A stretch of 64,000 nucleotides of DNA from the NCBI GenBank assembly GCA_016748015.1, contig JAAOMT010000459.1, positions 1-64,000 on the forward strand, read 5' to 3'. This DNA comes from Geosiphon pyriformis (Eukaryota; Glomeromycota; Glomeromycetes; Archaeosporales; Geosiphonaceae). The position numbers and the translations under genes were made by a program. Each line of letters starts with the position of its first letter. The first letter of the stretch is position 1. The notes below the pieces were generated by a model. It saw only the letters and a program-made list of their open reading frames with translations, made no database searches and was not told where the DNA came from. Shown here one piece after another: positions 49,693 to 59,472 of the stretch.

Positions 49693-50370
49693 TCATTGAT
49701 GTGAAAAAATATTCGACCTTGACCCAAAATTGTTCACTTTGGCCATCAGGCCCATTACCAAATCAGACAGACCAGACAAAGTTTCTTTCAATTTGACAAT
49801 ATTAGGGGAAAGTAGGAGAACCTTACAAACTGCAGTCTCACTACTAGTGGCCATACCTGAACCCTTACTCATTGCTACATCCACCTCTTGATCTTGCAAT
49901 GAAAGGGTTACCAATGGCTGACATCCAGAGCATGGCTGGGAAACCATCGGTCTGAGTATGTCTAATCTCTTAGCCAGCTTGCCAATTTGTTCCATAAGAC
50001 TGGCAAGACCACGTTCAAGAACTGTGAACCTTTTATTGACCTCCAACATAACCAGTAGAGACGGCTTTATCTTCAAAGAAGAGCCCAAACTTGCTGAAAC
50101 ATTTTGACCAGAAAGAAGGGGAAAAGAAGACCGACCAGCAATTTTGGCCCAAGAAAGACCACCAAATGAAACAGGACAAGTAATTGGAGCCAAACATTTG
50201 GCATAAATTGTAGCCAGTCTGCTTTTATCATCATCTGAAAGTGTCCCACATGATGGTTTGTCCGAAAGAGCTTTCCCATCAATAGCACAGACCAATGACA
50301 TCTGACCTGACTTCCCATACTTGGCACACTTAGCTGAAACAAGATGAGACCAATGCAAATTGGTGCTCAT
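49693..50370 (-). pseudogene. LINE copy 2 ORF1, C-terminal part
   Basis: 225 open codons beginning in the zinc knuckle (CAKYGKSGQMSLVC), then LATIYAKCLAPITCPVSFGG, LSWAKIAGRSS and a helical region (FTVLERGLASLMEQIGKLAK). It matches LINE copy 3 ORF1 residue for residue over long stretches. The ATG at 50368-50370 lies at the truncation edge and is probably not a native start. Confidence 0.75.
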
Positions 50371-50639
50371 AATTTAATTTGTATAATATACAAATATAAC
50401 TAATTATAATAATCAAATTATGCAATATTTTAAACTATATAATATTTAAAAATTTGTTAAAATATTTAGTAATTTAATAAAATATTTAAAAGTTTACTAA
50501 AATAATTAATAACTTATAGAAGTAATTTATAATTTGTTAAAATATACATATTGAATAAACTTCTTTCTCTTTTTTGTCCCAAATTCCTAAAAAAGAGTCA
50601 AAAGTTTTTTAAAAAAAGTTTTTTACAATTGAGTATGAT
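50371..50639. other. spacer between head-to-head LINE copies 2 and 3
   Basis: AT-rich, with repeated TAAAATATTTA-like units. It probably includes the 5' UTR of LINE copy 3 at its right end. Confidence 0.5.
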
Positions 50640-53600
50640 AAATCTAAATCCTTTATTCTCAACTACAAGATTACTATTGGCTGTAGTATTGCTGTCATGA
50701 AGAAGACTGCCAAAGTTTCTGGTTCTAGTAATGGTTTCAGACCTGTTTTCTCAAGGAAAAAAAGGAGGGGCAGCATTTTAGAAGATGGTTCTGGTGGTAG
50801 AAATATTGGTCTTAGTGTTCAAGATAATTGCTCATGGAGTTCAGAGACTGGTGACACCACTGAGTCTGAGAGTATTGATATGAAAGAGGAGTGTCTGGTT
50901 GAGGAAACCAGTTTCAATTATGGTGAAGGTGGTGCTCTTGCTGGAGGAGATCATGATTAAACACTTACAGGCTCAAAAGTTAAAACCAAGAAGGCATTGG
51001 GTAAACCATTGGGAAAGATTAACTTCTTACCAAGCAGTGATGATGATAATGTTCTTTTGGATGTCTCTCTAGTGCTTCTATCATCTGCAAAAAATCTGGT
51101 CAATGTTTCTGTTTAGAAATTTTTTGTGTTAAATATTGGGTTGGACACAGTGGTTGGAAAATTTTCTCGTGAAAAGCTTCTGGTGGTCAGAAATTTGTTT
51201 TTAAAGATCAATGGTTTTGGGGGGGCTTCTATCCTCTTAAAATTTGCTGGGATCATCAGAGCAATGTTCACTTCTCAATTGAGTTTAATGAAAGCTACCA
51301 AATTGGCTGCTGATGCGAAGATCTTGGTGAACACTGATCTCAAAAAATCATCTGGGCGTTCAGATCAGGCTGTGGTTTTAAAGAAAATTCCTGTTGGAAT
51401 CTCAACTGAGGCTGTGTGTGCTGTGCTATCTAGTTTTGGTGTGGTGGTGTTGATCAAAATGCAGTTAGTGGGTTTGTGGCAGAAGGCTGTTGTTGAATTT
51501 AGTAAGAGTAAACAGGCTGATTTAGTTGCAGTCTGCTGGTCTATTCTAATTGGGAAAGATGCTGTGTGTGTGGTCAGAACTGATCAAGACAAGGAATCAT
51601 GAGACTCGAGAGATCAACATAGGGCTTTGCTTTATACTCTACTAATGGGAACAACTGCACATGACATCTGGAATTATATTGGCTCTGTAGGTGGAAAAAC
51701 ATGTGCAATAGATCATCATTCTGTTACATATGCTCAGGCCAGATGTGCTGTTGTTTGTTTTGATTTGGCCAATTTTTTGAATGCTGTTATGGGAACTACT
51801 CTAGTTTTAAGGAGTGTGAATATATATTGGTCTCTTTTGGGTTTTTCTAAATGTGCTAAGTGTGGAAAATTGGGTCATATATCTTTGAACTGTGCTGTGG
51901 GTGAGAATATCTCCTCTGAGAAGCATTCTCGCAGACTCTTCTCAGACTTGAATAAAAACAGGCTGGCAACCATCTATGCCAAGCGTTCAGCTCTGATCAC
52001 TCATTCTGTTGCTTTTGGTGGGGTTTCTTGGGCGAAAATTGCTGGCAGAAATGTTTTTCCTTCTTTCTCTGTGCAAAAAGTATTGGTTAATTCTGGCTCT
52101 TTTTCAGAGATAAAGCCTACCATCTATGATACAAGTAATGTTAAGAAAAGGTTTGCTGTTTTGGAAAGCAGTCTTGCCAGCCTTGCAGGACAAATTGATG
52201 AATTGGCTAAGAGATTGAACTCATTTATGCTGGCAGTTTCCCAGTCTAGCCCTGGATGTTAACTGCTGGTAATCTCCTATCACAGAATCAGGTGGGCAAT
52301 GTAGTGATGGGAGAGGGTTTGGGTGAGGCCAATAGTGGTGAGACTGTTACGACTTTGAACTTTTCTGCTTCTACTAAAGTGAAAAGATTGGAAAGCATGT
52401 TGAAAGAACTTTCTGCCTCAGTTCTAAGTCTTACAGTGAGATTTGATGGTTCAATTTTGACTGGCAGTGCATCTCCCAAATTTTTTTCTCAATGACCAGT
52501 CTAGTTTGAAAGATTGCCACATGCAATGTTAGGGGTATGAATAATCCTACAAAACAGGATGTTGTAATACGTTGGCATAAAGAGATAAACAATTTGATTT
52601 CTGTTGTTACTGAGACTAAGTTGAGGGGCAAAATTTGCCCATGGATCATAAATAAATTTGATGGTGTTCAGGTTTTCACCTCTGGTTTGAACTCTGGTCA
52701 TTTGGGTTCTGGTGTTGCAATTATCATGGACATTTTTTTGGTAAGACATATATGTAAGGTTTCCAAGATTCTTGGTCATCTCTTTTCTCTCAAATTACTC
52801 TTCAAAAATAATCTTTCTGTGTCAATTTTGGGACTCTATGCTGGTGTGTTGTTGGTGGTTCAGTTCTCTCAAGCTGGTGAAATCAACTCTCTCATTGCAA
52901 AGGCAGTAAACAAGTCCTCCTTCATTATTTTGGGTGATGACTTTAACAAAGATGGATCCCAAAAGTGTGCAAGCTTCAAAAAATGCTTTGATTTGGGTTT
53001 AGTTGATTCTCTAAAGGGAAGTTTATTTGTTAAGACACTTACGTGAACTAATTCTCGTGGTGTCACTAAAGCTCTCAACTATGTTCTTGTTTCTTTGAGT
53101 TTGGTCAATGCTGTAACAAATAGTAGTGTGGTCGATGTTGAGGAATATTTTGATACTGACCACAAAACTGTATCTGCTTCCATGGGTTTGAGTGGTTTGT
53201 TCGATGTCTGTTTAAGTTTAATACACAAGCAAGCAAATAAGGATTATTGAAAGTTTGATGTTAAAAGTGCGGATGTAGTAAAATAGGGTGAGTTTAAAGA
53301 TGCTACTGCGGCCAATGCTGCCATGTTTTTGGACAAATTTGAGGCTGTCAGGAAGTTCTCTGATTTGGATGCTATGTGGGATACTGTTTGCAAAGTGATG
53401 GTTTTTTTAGCTAATGGTGCTTTCAAAAAGAAATGGTTTAAGGGTTATGATAAAGTGTTTACCAAAGAGTCTTTTAAGTTACATAACTTGGAGGTTTTGG
53501 TGTCAAAAATTGTCAAGACTTCTCGCGAAGCAGACTCCAGCAGGTTTGAGTCTCTATTAAAATACTGGGTTTCTATGAATAGTGACAAAGCTTCTGTTGT

Positions 53601-53676
53601 TTGTGATCTTGTGAGTTCTGGTGTAAGTTTCAATCATGTCCATTCTGCTCTTTATGGCATGAGAAGGTATTATCAT
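50640..53676 (+). mobile_element. LINE retrotransposon copy 3 (5' part), interrupted by the Ty3 element
   Basis: Plus-strand copy, head to head with copy 2 across about 270 AT-rich bases. It has the most complete 5' end in the window: ORF1 from ATG 50697, then the ORF2 endonuclease. It breaks off within ORF2 at about 53677, where the Ty3 LTR begins, just after the segment aligned to the R-K-x-Y stretch of copies 1 and 2. Confidence 0.88.
50697..52495 (+). pseudogene. LINE copy 3 ORF1 (CCHC knuckle protein), interrupted by stops
   Basis: ATG at 50697 (MKKTAKVSGSSNGFRPVFSR). Open pieces: 50697-50960, 51126-51602 (RNLFLKINGFGGASILLKFA), 51627-52262 (TTAHDIWNYIGSVGGKTCAI, then knuckle CAKCGKLGHISLNC near 51850-51890) and, after a shift, 52256-52495. 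ORF1 is Lys/Ser-rich and acidic at its N-terminus, mid-region globular, helical at the C-terminus. Stops at 50958, 51115 and 51600 break it. Confidence 0.8.
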
Positions 53677-53685
53677 TGTTACAAG
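52510..53685 (+). pseudogene. LINE copy 3 ORF2, endonuclease and start of linker
   Basis: In order: IATCNVRGMNN, VVTETKLRGK, VSILGLYAGVLLVVQFSQ, IILGDDFNKDGSQ (52930-52970), ALNYVLVSLS (I-D-Y in copy 1), FDTDHKTVSASMGLSGL, and HKQANKDY followed by TGA at 53248-53250, where copy 1 has Trp. A last open piece (53323-53688) covers the region before RT (KKKWFKGYDKVFTKESFKLH). RT and RNase H are absent because the Ty3 element interrupts. Confidence 0.82.
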
Positions 53686-54592
53686 TGATTATTTCTACTG
53701 TTGAATTAAATAACAAACCTGTAACTTGGTGCTCGAAAACTACTTCCATTGATGATGTCCTATGAGGGTTATATCTGAAGATTTTGTATCTGAAGGTGTG
53801 GTATCTGAAGGTGTTGTATCTGAAGGTTTTGATGGAGTTCTTTGTATAACAGACAGAGATTCAATAGTGTCAATAGTAGATATATCTTTCCAAAAGTTTT
53901 CCCAATTTCTTTCTCAGCGTGATGGCCAGATTTAGTCTGGCAGTCGTGCCTTTCTAGTAAGCTATCCAATAATATATAAAATCCTACTCTTATTTCTGGG
54001 TCTTTTACCAGGCTATCCTTGACATCAATAACTCAGTGCTTAATCTCTTAATCAATTAGTATACAACAACAAAATCAAAGAAAGAAAGAAAATAAAATAA
54101 AGAAAATAAATAAGAAAATAGAGAAAATAAGCCAAGACAATTTGGTACGTTAGTATCTCATCAATAGCCATGATCAAAAGCTATTGTTCCAGTGTGGTTA
54201 AGTATCAATTACTATCAACATAAAGTGTTGATAGTGAAGAGTAATTTTGAGATATGAAATATTTATTTATTTGATGATTTGTGTTTTGGACTAAGGATTC
54301 TGTCTTATTAATTCTGTCTTTTCTGTTTCTAATACTACTGCTATATATACATAATTGAGATTCTTCAATTTCTCGATTCTTTACAACAGAAATCCTGGAA
54401 TTCCTGGAATCCTGCAATTCCTATGAGAGGAATCCTAGAATTCTAAAATCTTGTAATTTCTCGTCAGGGAATCCTGAAATTCCTGGAATCCTGCAATTCC
54501 TGAAAAGAATCCTGCAATTTCACATTTACTACATCTACTTCTGATTGGCTAATAATTATGCTAATATATTTCCTATATTTCTATGAGTAACA
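53677..54592 (-). repeat. 3' LTR of the Ty3 element (about 916 bp)
   Basis: In sense it starts TGTTACTC (54592 downward), directly after the purine tract AAAAGGTGAGAATAA (54593-54607), and ends GTAACA at 53677. It contains repeated AATCCTGNAATTCC-type units (54390-54520) and a TATA-like GTATATATAG (54341-54351). Downstream is a coding-like start of gag (IDVKDSLVKDPEIRVG, near 54020-53970). It shares ATGTATATATA(G)CAGTAGT and CAAGGATAGCCT with the LTR at 63076-63950, so they are related. The left boundary could be a few bases off, because TGTTACAAG could also be read as LINE sequence. Confidence 0.65.
53769..54025 (-). pseudogene. LTR-encoded N-terminal gag segment of the Ty3 element
   Basis: Within the 3' LTR the sense strand reads DVKDSLVKDPEIRVG, then FYILLDSLLERHDCQTKSGH and HAEKEIGKTF. 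After a one-base shift comes a Pro/Ser/Asp/Thr repeat (PSDTTPSDTTPSDTKSSD) made by a 15-base tandem repeat at about 53780-53835. I recognise the segment as the usual gag N-terminus of this Rhizophagus Ty3 family. Its location inside the LTR implies that gag translation starts in R/U5 at the 5' end of an intact element. Confidence 0.55.
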
Positions 54593-54607
54593 TTATTCTC
54601 ACCTTTT
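54593..54607 (-). other. polypurine tract next to the 3' LTR
   Basis: Sense AAAAGGTGAGAATAA directly precedes the LTR start TGTTAC; such purine tracts prime plus-strand synthesis. A second purine tract (sense GAGGGGGAAT, 54641-54650) lies about 35 bases upstream. Confidence 0.5.
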
Positions 54608-54654
54608 AATATTGAGCTTCATTAAAATTCAACTCATTTAATTCCCCCTCTTGA

Positions 54655-56345
54655 AGTATTTTCTGGATTTCATTTTCGAGAATTACTTGTGTTATTTGGG
54701 TCTGTAATTCTTCAAATTGAGTATTGGTGATCTTTCCCAATTGATTACTGGTAACCATATCTATTGCTTTGCTACACAATATTTCTAGTCTATTCTAAAA
54801 TGCTGTGTGTATTTGGTATATGGCTCAAGTCTGTGTGGCTAAATTGTTCTTTCCCACAAAATGTTCTAATTGTTGTAGTATTTTTTTGTTAAATAATTGC
54901 TTTGTTTTATCTGTATATAGATTCTGAATATTTATGTGTTGCCCCAAGTAAAAGTAACAATAATTTCTTAGAAATTGTTGTATTCATCAATTCTAAGTTT
55001 CTTTAGTCAGCTTTTGATATAGTGCCTCTTTTGTTGACTTTTTTATTGCTAATTTTACTTTTGCAATGATTTTGTCCACCGTATTTTCAGTTTTCTTCTT
55101 TGTTCTGAGTTGCAATGTCTTTCTAGTATCTTGATATCAAATGGTTTGTTGATTAATTGTAATCTCCATTTCCTGGTGTTGGATTAATTGAAAGAGTTGT
55201 TGTGCTAGTGAGTGAATATTGTCTGTAATTTCTATTTTTCTGATATTTCCTGTTGCGTCTACCATGTCTTTATATATTCTTTTGCTGAATTAATTTAATG
55301 TATTGTTGTTGATAATAATGATTGGTTCCAGATCTCGTGGAATTTCATCTGGTTGGACTAGTATTCTCTGTACTCCTAATTGGGAAATATTACTGGTAGA
55401 TCGTAGTGTGATGTTGTGATATGGTTTTAGTTGATCTCCATGTGCTGCTTTGGTTAAAATTTTGTTATCTAATCTTAATTTGTAAGCTCCATTTCCTAGA
55501 ATTTTTTCTATGTGAAATGGTTTGTCCTATTTGGGGTCAAATTTTCTACTCCATTGTTTTTTTGCTTTGGTACGATATAGTAATACTTTGTTTCCAATCT
55601 TGAATTCAACTGGTTTGTCTGGTAGTTGACTATTGTGTCTTTCTTTCTGTTTTTCTTGTGACTTTTAAATATTATTAACTGCTTTTCTTTGTTTGTTTTC
55701 CAATGTTTCTATTAAGTCATATGTTCTTTTCAGCAATGTTTCTTGAAAATTCTCTTTTGTTATTGGTTCAGCTGGATATGTATTAATTTCTCTCTCTATT
55801 GGTAATGTTGCTGTTCTATTATATACTAATTTAAATGGTGTTGCTTGTGTAGTATCTTGCTTCATTGTCCGATAAGCAAATAATACTGATAGTATGAACA
55901 AATCTCATTCATTCTGGTTTTCTTGGCTGAGTTTGACAATTGATTCACACAATGTTCTGTTGAATCTTTTGACTAATCCATTGGTTTGTGAATGGTATGA
56001 TGATGATAATAGTCTCTTAATTCTGAATCTTTGGCTTAATTCTGTTAATGTTCTGTTCACAAAATGAGTTTCTTGGTCTGATAATAATTCCTTTGGACAT
56101 CCATGTCAACAAATTAAATCTTGATAAACGAATTCAGCAACGGATTCTGCATCTGCTCTTTGAATTGCTTTTGCCTCTGGCCATTTAGTGAGATAGCCCA
56201 TGGCTACTGCTATATATCTGTTTCCTTTGCTGGTGATTGTTAATAGTCCAACTAAATCAATTCCAATCTGGTCAAATGGTTGTCCCACTTTGATTGGTCT
56301 TAACGGTTTACTGGATTTCATACCTCCTCTTTGCTAACAGGCATT
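54655..56345 (-). pseudogene. Ty3 integrase and C-terminal extension, catalytic Glu lost
   Basis: Integrase joins the cDNA to target DNA. In sense: CNACxQRGG (end of the HHCC zinc finger, near 56340), FDQIGIDLVGLL (first Asp, 56258 region), ELLSDQETHFVN (second Asp, near 56080) and SQTNGLVKRFNRTL (near 55950), where the family has V-E-R-F-N, so Glu is Lys. FAYRTMKQDTTQATPF follows. Further on come a chromo-like region FHIEKILGNGAYKLR (near 55510) and an extension with VQPDEIPRDLEPIIIINNNT (about 55380-55300). Beyond 55280 stops are frequent. The open pieces are 56106-56321 and 55665-55901. Confidence 0.82.
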
Positions 56346-56749
56346 ACAATTTTGAACATATTGGATGATGTCTGGATACATTGATGACCAATAGTATCTT
56401 TTTCTGGTTTTTTTTATGGTTGCTTTTTTATGAAAATGTCCTGCTGTTGGATTTGAGTGCATGTTGAATAATATTGTCTCTTTTTCTGGCTCTGTAATTA
56501 CTCTGGTTGGTTGATCTGAATCTTTTCTATTTTTCTAATAAAGTATATTTTGGTGAGTAATAAAATATTTTGATTGTTGTTTGATACTTTTTCATTCTGT
56601 TTGAGATAAATTCTCCTTGAACTGTTGAGTGTTTATATAATGTTAAAGTTGTTGATATTTTTGTATGTTCATTTTTTGTTATATTTTTCGTTGGTATTGT
56701 TCTGGTTTTGTTATATTTTTGTGTTAAAATATTCTTAAATTTGTTTTAT
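56346..56749 (-). pseudogene. Ty3 linker between RNase H and integrase
   Basis: Heavily eroded. In sense near 56460-56340, HFHKKATIKKTRKRYYWSSM then QNCNAC, the zinc-finger region of integrase. The part nearer 56750 is a low-complexity run of Asn/Lys/Gln with stops. Confidence 0.6.
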
Positions 56750-57550
56750 TTATGACAAACCATTGGCATTTTCATTGTCTTTTCCTTTCTTATAGTGTAT
56801 AGTATAAGTATATCGTGATAGTGCCATTTTCCATTTGGACTGGTGGCCATCATCAAATTTTTGCTTTTGAAATGATGTTAACCCTTTATGATCTGTGTAT
56901 ATATCAAACTTTTGGCTCAAGTATTCATTCCACTTCATAACTGCCCAATAGATTGCTAAATGTTCTAATTCAGGTGTTCCATAGTTCTTTTTGGCTGGTG
57001 TTAGACCTCAGCTGGTATATGCTACTGGATGTTTTCTGCCGTCTGGTCTCTTCTGAGATAGTACTGCTCCCAATGCTTGGCCAGATGCATTAGTGGTAAT
57101 GATGAATGGTTTGTTGTGATCTGGGTAGATCAGTACTAGAGCATAAATGAGCTTTCTTTTCAGAATATTAAAAGCTTCTTGTTGACTTTCTGTCCATTCA
57201 TATTTGGTATTCTTGATTTGCAGATTATTGAGTGGTTGAGCTATCTTTGAAAAGTTTTTTATAAAGCGTCGATAGTAGCTTGCGAATCCCAAGAATGATT
57301 TCAATTCAGTCACATTGGTTGGTACTGGAAAGTTTTTTACTATCTCTATTTTCTCTGGATCCATTTTGATGCCATCTTTGCTGACTATATGTTCCAAGAA
57401 TTTTAGTTCTGTCTTGCCAAAGAAGCACTTTGTTGCATTTAACTTTAGTTCTGCTCTTCTCAGTCTTTTGAACACTTGTTGAAGATGAAGAAGATGATTA
57501 TCAAATGTTTTTGAGAATACATTGGTGTCATCCAAGTATATAACTACTGA
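56750..57550 (-). pseudogene. Ty3 reverse transcriptase (motif C onward) and RNase H
   Basis: Piece 57008-57535 begins inside the RT palm: VVIYLDDTNVFSKT places the catalytic Y-L-D-D at about 57540-57529. It continues LKFLEHIVSKDGIKMDPEK, ELKSFLGFASYYRRFIKNF (thumb) and into RNase H at PFIITTNASGQALGAVLSQ, where the family has T-D-A-S-G, so the first catalytic Asp is Asn. After a stop, YGTPELEHLAIYWAV (Glu) and FDIYTDHKGL (Asp) remain, ending DNENANGLS, where the family ends with an Asp (A-D-A-L-S). A stop at 57552-57554 splits RT from the upstream piece. Confidence 0.88.
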
Positions 57551-57553
57551 TTT

Positions 57554-59207
57554 CTACAATAAGCCAGTATAGACAATTTCCATTAGCCATTGGAAAGTGG
57601 CTGGTGCATTGATTAAACCGAATGACATTACTTCAAATTCAAAATTCCCTTCTCTCATGGTGAATGCCATTTTCTCTTTGTCAGCTGGATCCATGGCTAC
57701 TTGCCAGTAACCACTGTTCAAGTCTAATATTGAGAACCATTTGTTCCTGCCAAAAGCATCGAATAATTTTTGTATCCGTGGAATTGGATAGCTGTCTCCA
57801 CGAATTACACTATTGAGTTTCCTGTAGTTTACACTATTTTTTTTATGGACGAGTACCACTGGTGATAACCATGGGCTCATTAATGACTGAATTAACCCAT
57901 TGTCAAGCATTTGGTAGATCTCTTGATGGATGATTTCATGGCTGGCTAGTGGTACTTTGTATGCTTGCTGTTTGATAGGCATTGCATCTCTAGTATTAAT
58001 CTGATGCTGGATGATGTCAGTTTGGCCAAACTCATTTTCGCTGGCAAAGATGTTATTGAACTGGTTAAGCAACATCTTGAGTTGCATACATTGAAGTGGA
58101 TCTAAGTTTCCCATGTTTATTTGTTCCAATTGTTCTGGTTGGAGCAAATAACATTCACTTTGTCCATATATTGTTTGTGATGTGATATTGACATATCCAC
58201 AAAGTTGTAGAAAGTCTGGAATGAGATTTGGTGGTTGATCCTCCATTTCAGTATTCAAGTATCCAATAATAGTTCCAGCTGGTATTTCTATGACATTTTT
58301 TGTATTGTTGTAGATGGGAATTTTGATGTGGCTGTAATCTTTGGCTGGTATGTAGAGATTCATGAGTCTAACCTCTCCTGATTCACAAAGACTGGCTTCT
58401 GCTTTAAAAATTTGTGCTTGGTTTTTTCCCTTCCTTTCTATTGCTAGCATGTACTGATTATATGGTAAAATGAAAATAGCTTGACCGGTTGAGATAATTT
58501 CTCCTTGGTCAACAATTTTTTCTTCTGCCATATTAACTGGTACATCTATTTTACCCGTTGATCTGAATCCCTGTATTCCTCTCACTGTTATTCCTAATTC
58601 CTCCCTCTTTCCTACTGATACTAACTGAGCTATTTTAACCAGAGACAGGAATATTGCCTGTGCTATCTTTTCATTGGGCTCTATTATATAGGCCTTTTCT
58701 GAGTTATTTTGTAGCATAGCAATAATATTTCCTACATATCCCGTGTCAATTATTCCTCCTTTTATATTAATCTCTCTTTTTGCTAAACTACTCCTGGATG
58801 CTAATTGAATTATTGTTGTTACCAGAATTTCTAGTGCTACTTTCAGATCAATGCAGGTGTGTGAATGTAGTTCCAATTTGATGGCTTTTGTTCCTGGATA
58901 TCTTAGATCAAATCTTACATCAGTATCATGCATGTGTTCTGGCATAATACCTTTCCCATTGTTATTATACCATTTCAACTCTTGTTCCTTGGAGAGATCT
59001 GGTAGTGCAATGTATTGTTTATAGTTTAAATCGGAGTTTGAATTTGAGTTTGAATTATCTTTGTTGTCATTGCCATTTTGAACGGAGCTGGAACCAGTGT
59101 TTTCGTCATCATCGTCAAAGTCTAGATCACAATTGATCAGCAATTCTAATTCTAATGCACAGCTGTTAATTGGTTCTTCTTCTTCAGAGATCATGTAGAT
59201 CATGCGT
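57554..59207 (-). pseudogene. Ty3 pol: acidic segment, dUTPase-like module, RT fingers and palm
   Basis: 549 open codons. Residues 1-60 are acidic and Asn/Ser-rich. Residues 100-220 (about 58906-58544) match dUTPase motifs in order: HTCIDLKV (motif 1, family A-G-x-D-L), ASRSSLA (motif 2, P-R-S-x-x-x), GGIIDTGYVGNI (motif 3, I-D-x-x-Y-x-G), NEKIAQ (motif 4, G-D-x-x-A-Q) and RGIQGFRSTGK (motif 5, R-G-x-x-G-F-G-S-T-G). dUTPases cleave dUTP and limit uracil in cDNA. From about residue 385 RT follows: PWLSPVVLVHKKN, RKLNSVIRGDSYPIPRI, WFSILDLNSGYWQVAM (motif A) and FEVMSFGLINAPATFQWLM (motif B). Residue changes in motifs 1, 2 and 5 suggest that the dUTPase activity is reduced or lost. Confidence 0.85.
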
Positions 59208-59289
59208 TGTTACGGGATGGTTTTCTTGTTATATTTAATTGCTGATATCCCGCTTTAATTGCAATCAGTCTTTCGTGAGTTCCTCAATT

Positions 59290-59472
59290 CTATTTGTGTG
59301 ATAATGTCACTGTTACACTGAAGGCTTTCTTTTTACTGTTGCGATGTAAGTTATTCTTTAATTCTTGATTGTTGTGTGTGTTTATGTACTCCTTCTCAGA
59401 GGCTGAACTGAAATCTACCCACTGTCTGGGGTCTTCTTTGAGGCTATCCTTGCAATTGCCTGATGTGTTTCT
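59290..59472 (-). pseudogene. gag N-terminal segment inside the nested LTR
   Basis: Sense reads NTSGNCKDSLKEDPRQWVDF, then SSASEKEYINTHNN and KKKAFSVTVTLSHK followed by a stop. The same frame with few changes is present on the plus strand at 63691-63868. The K-D-S-L-x-x-D-P core matches K-D-S-L-V-K-D-P in the 3' LTR at 54.0 kb. Confidence 0.5.

Larger units (their letters stand above)
44911..50370 (-). mobile_element. LINE retrotransposon copy 2, 5'-truncated in ORF1, inactive
   Basis: Same family and orientation as copy 1. The 3' end has an A-run (T-run about 44901-44910) and shares AAATCATG and TCTACACGTGAC with copy 1. In sense it holds the end of ORF1 (50370-49693, starting inside the CCHC knuckle CAKYGKSGQMSLVC), the endonuclease (49690-48900), RT (48700-47290) and RNase H plus C-terminal motif (47152-45030). 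It is cut at 50370, as 5' truncation during insertion would give. Confidence 0.9.

Noticed and set aside
53188-53426. Minus-strand frame in LINE copy 3
   Set aside because: Antisense to ORF2 on the plus strand, which aligns with copies 1 and 2.
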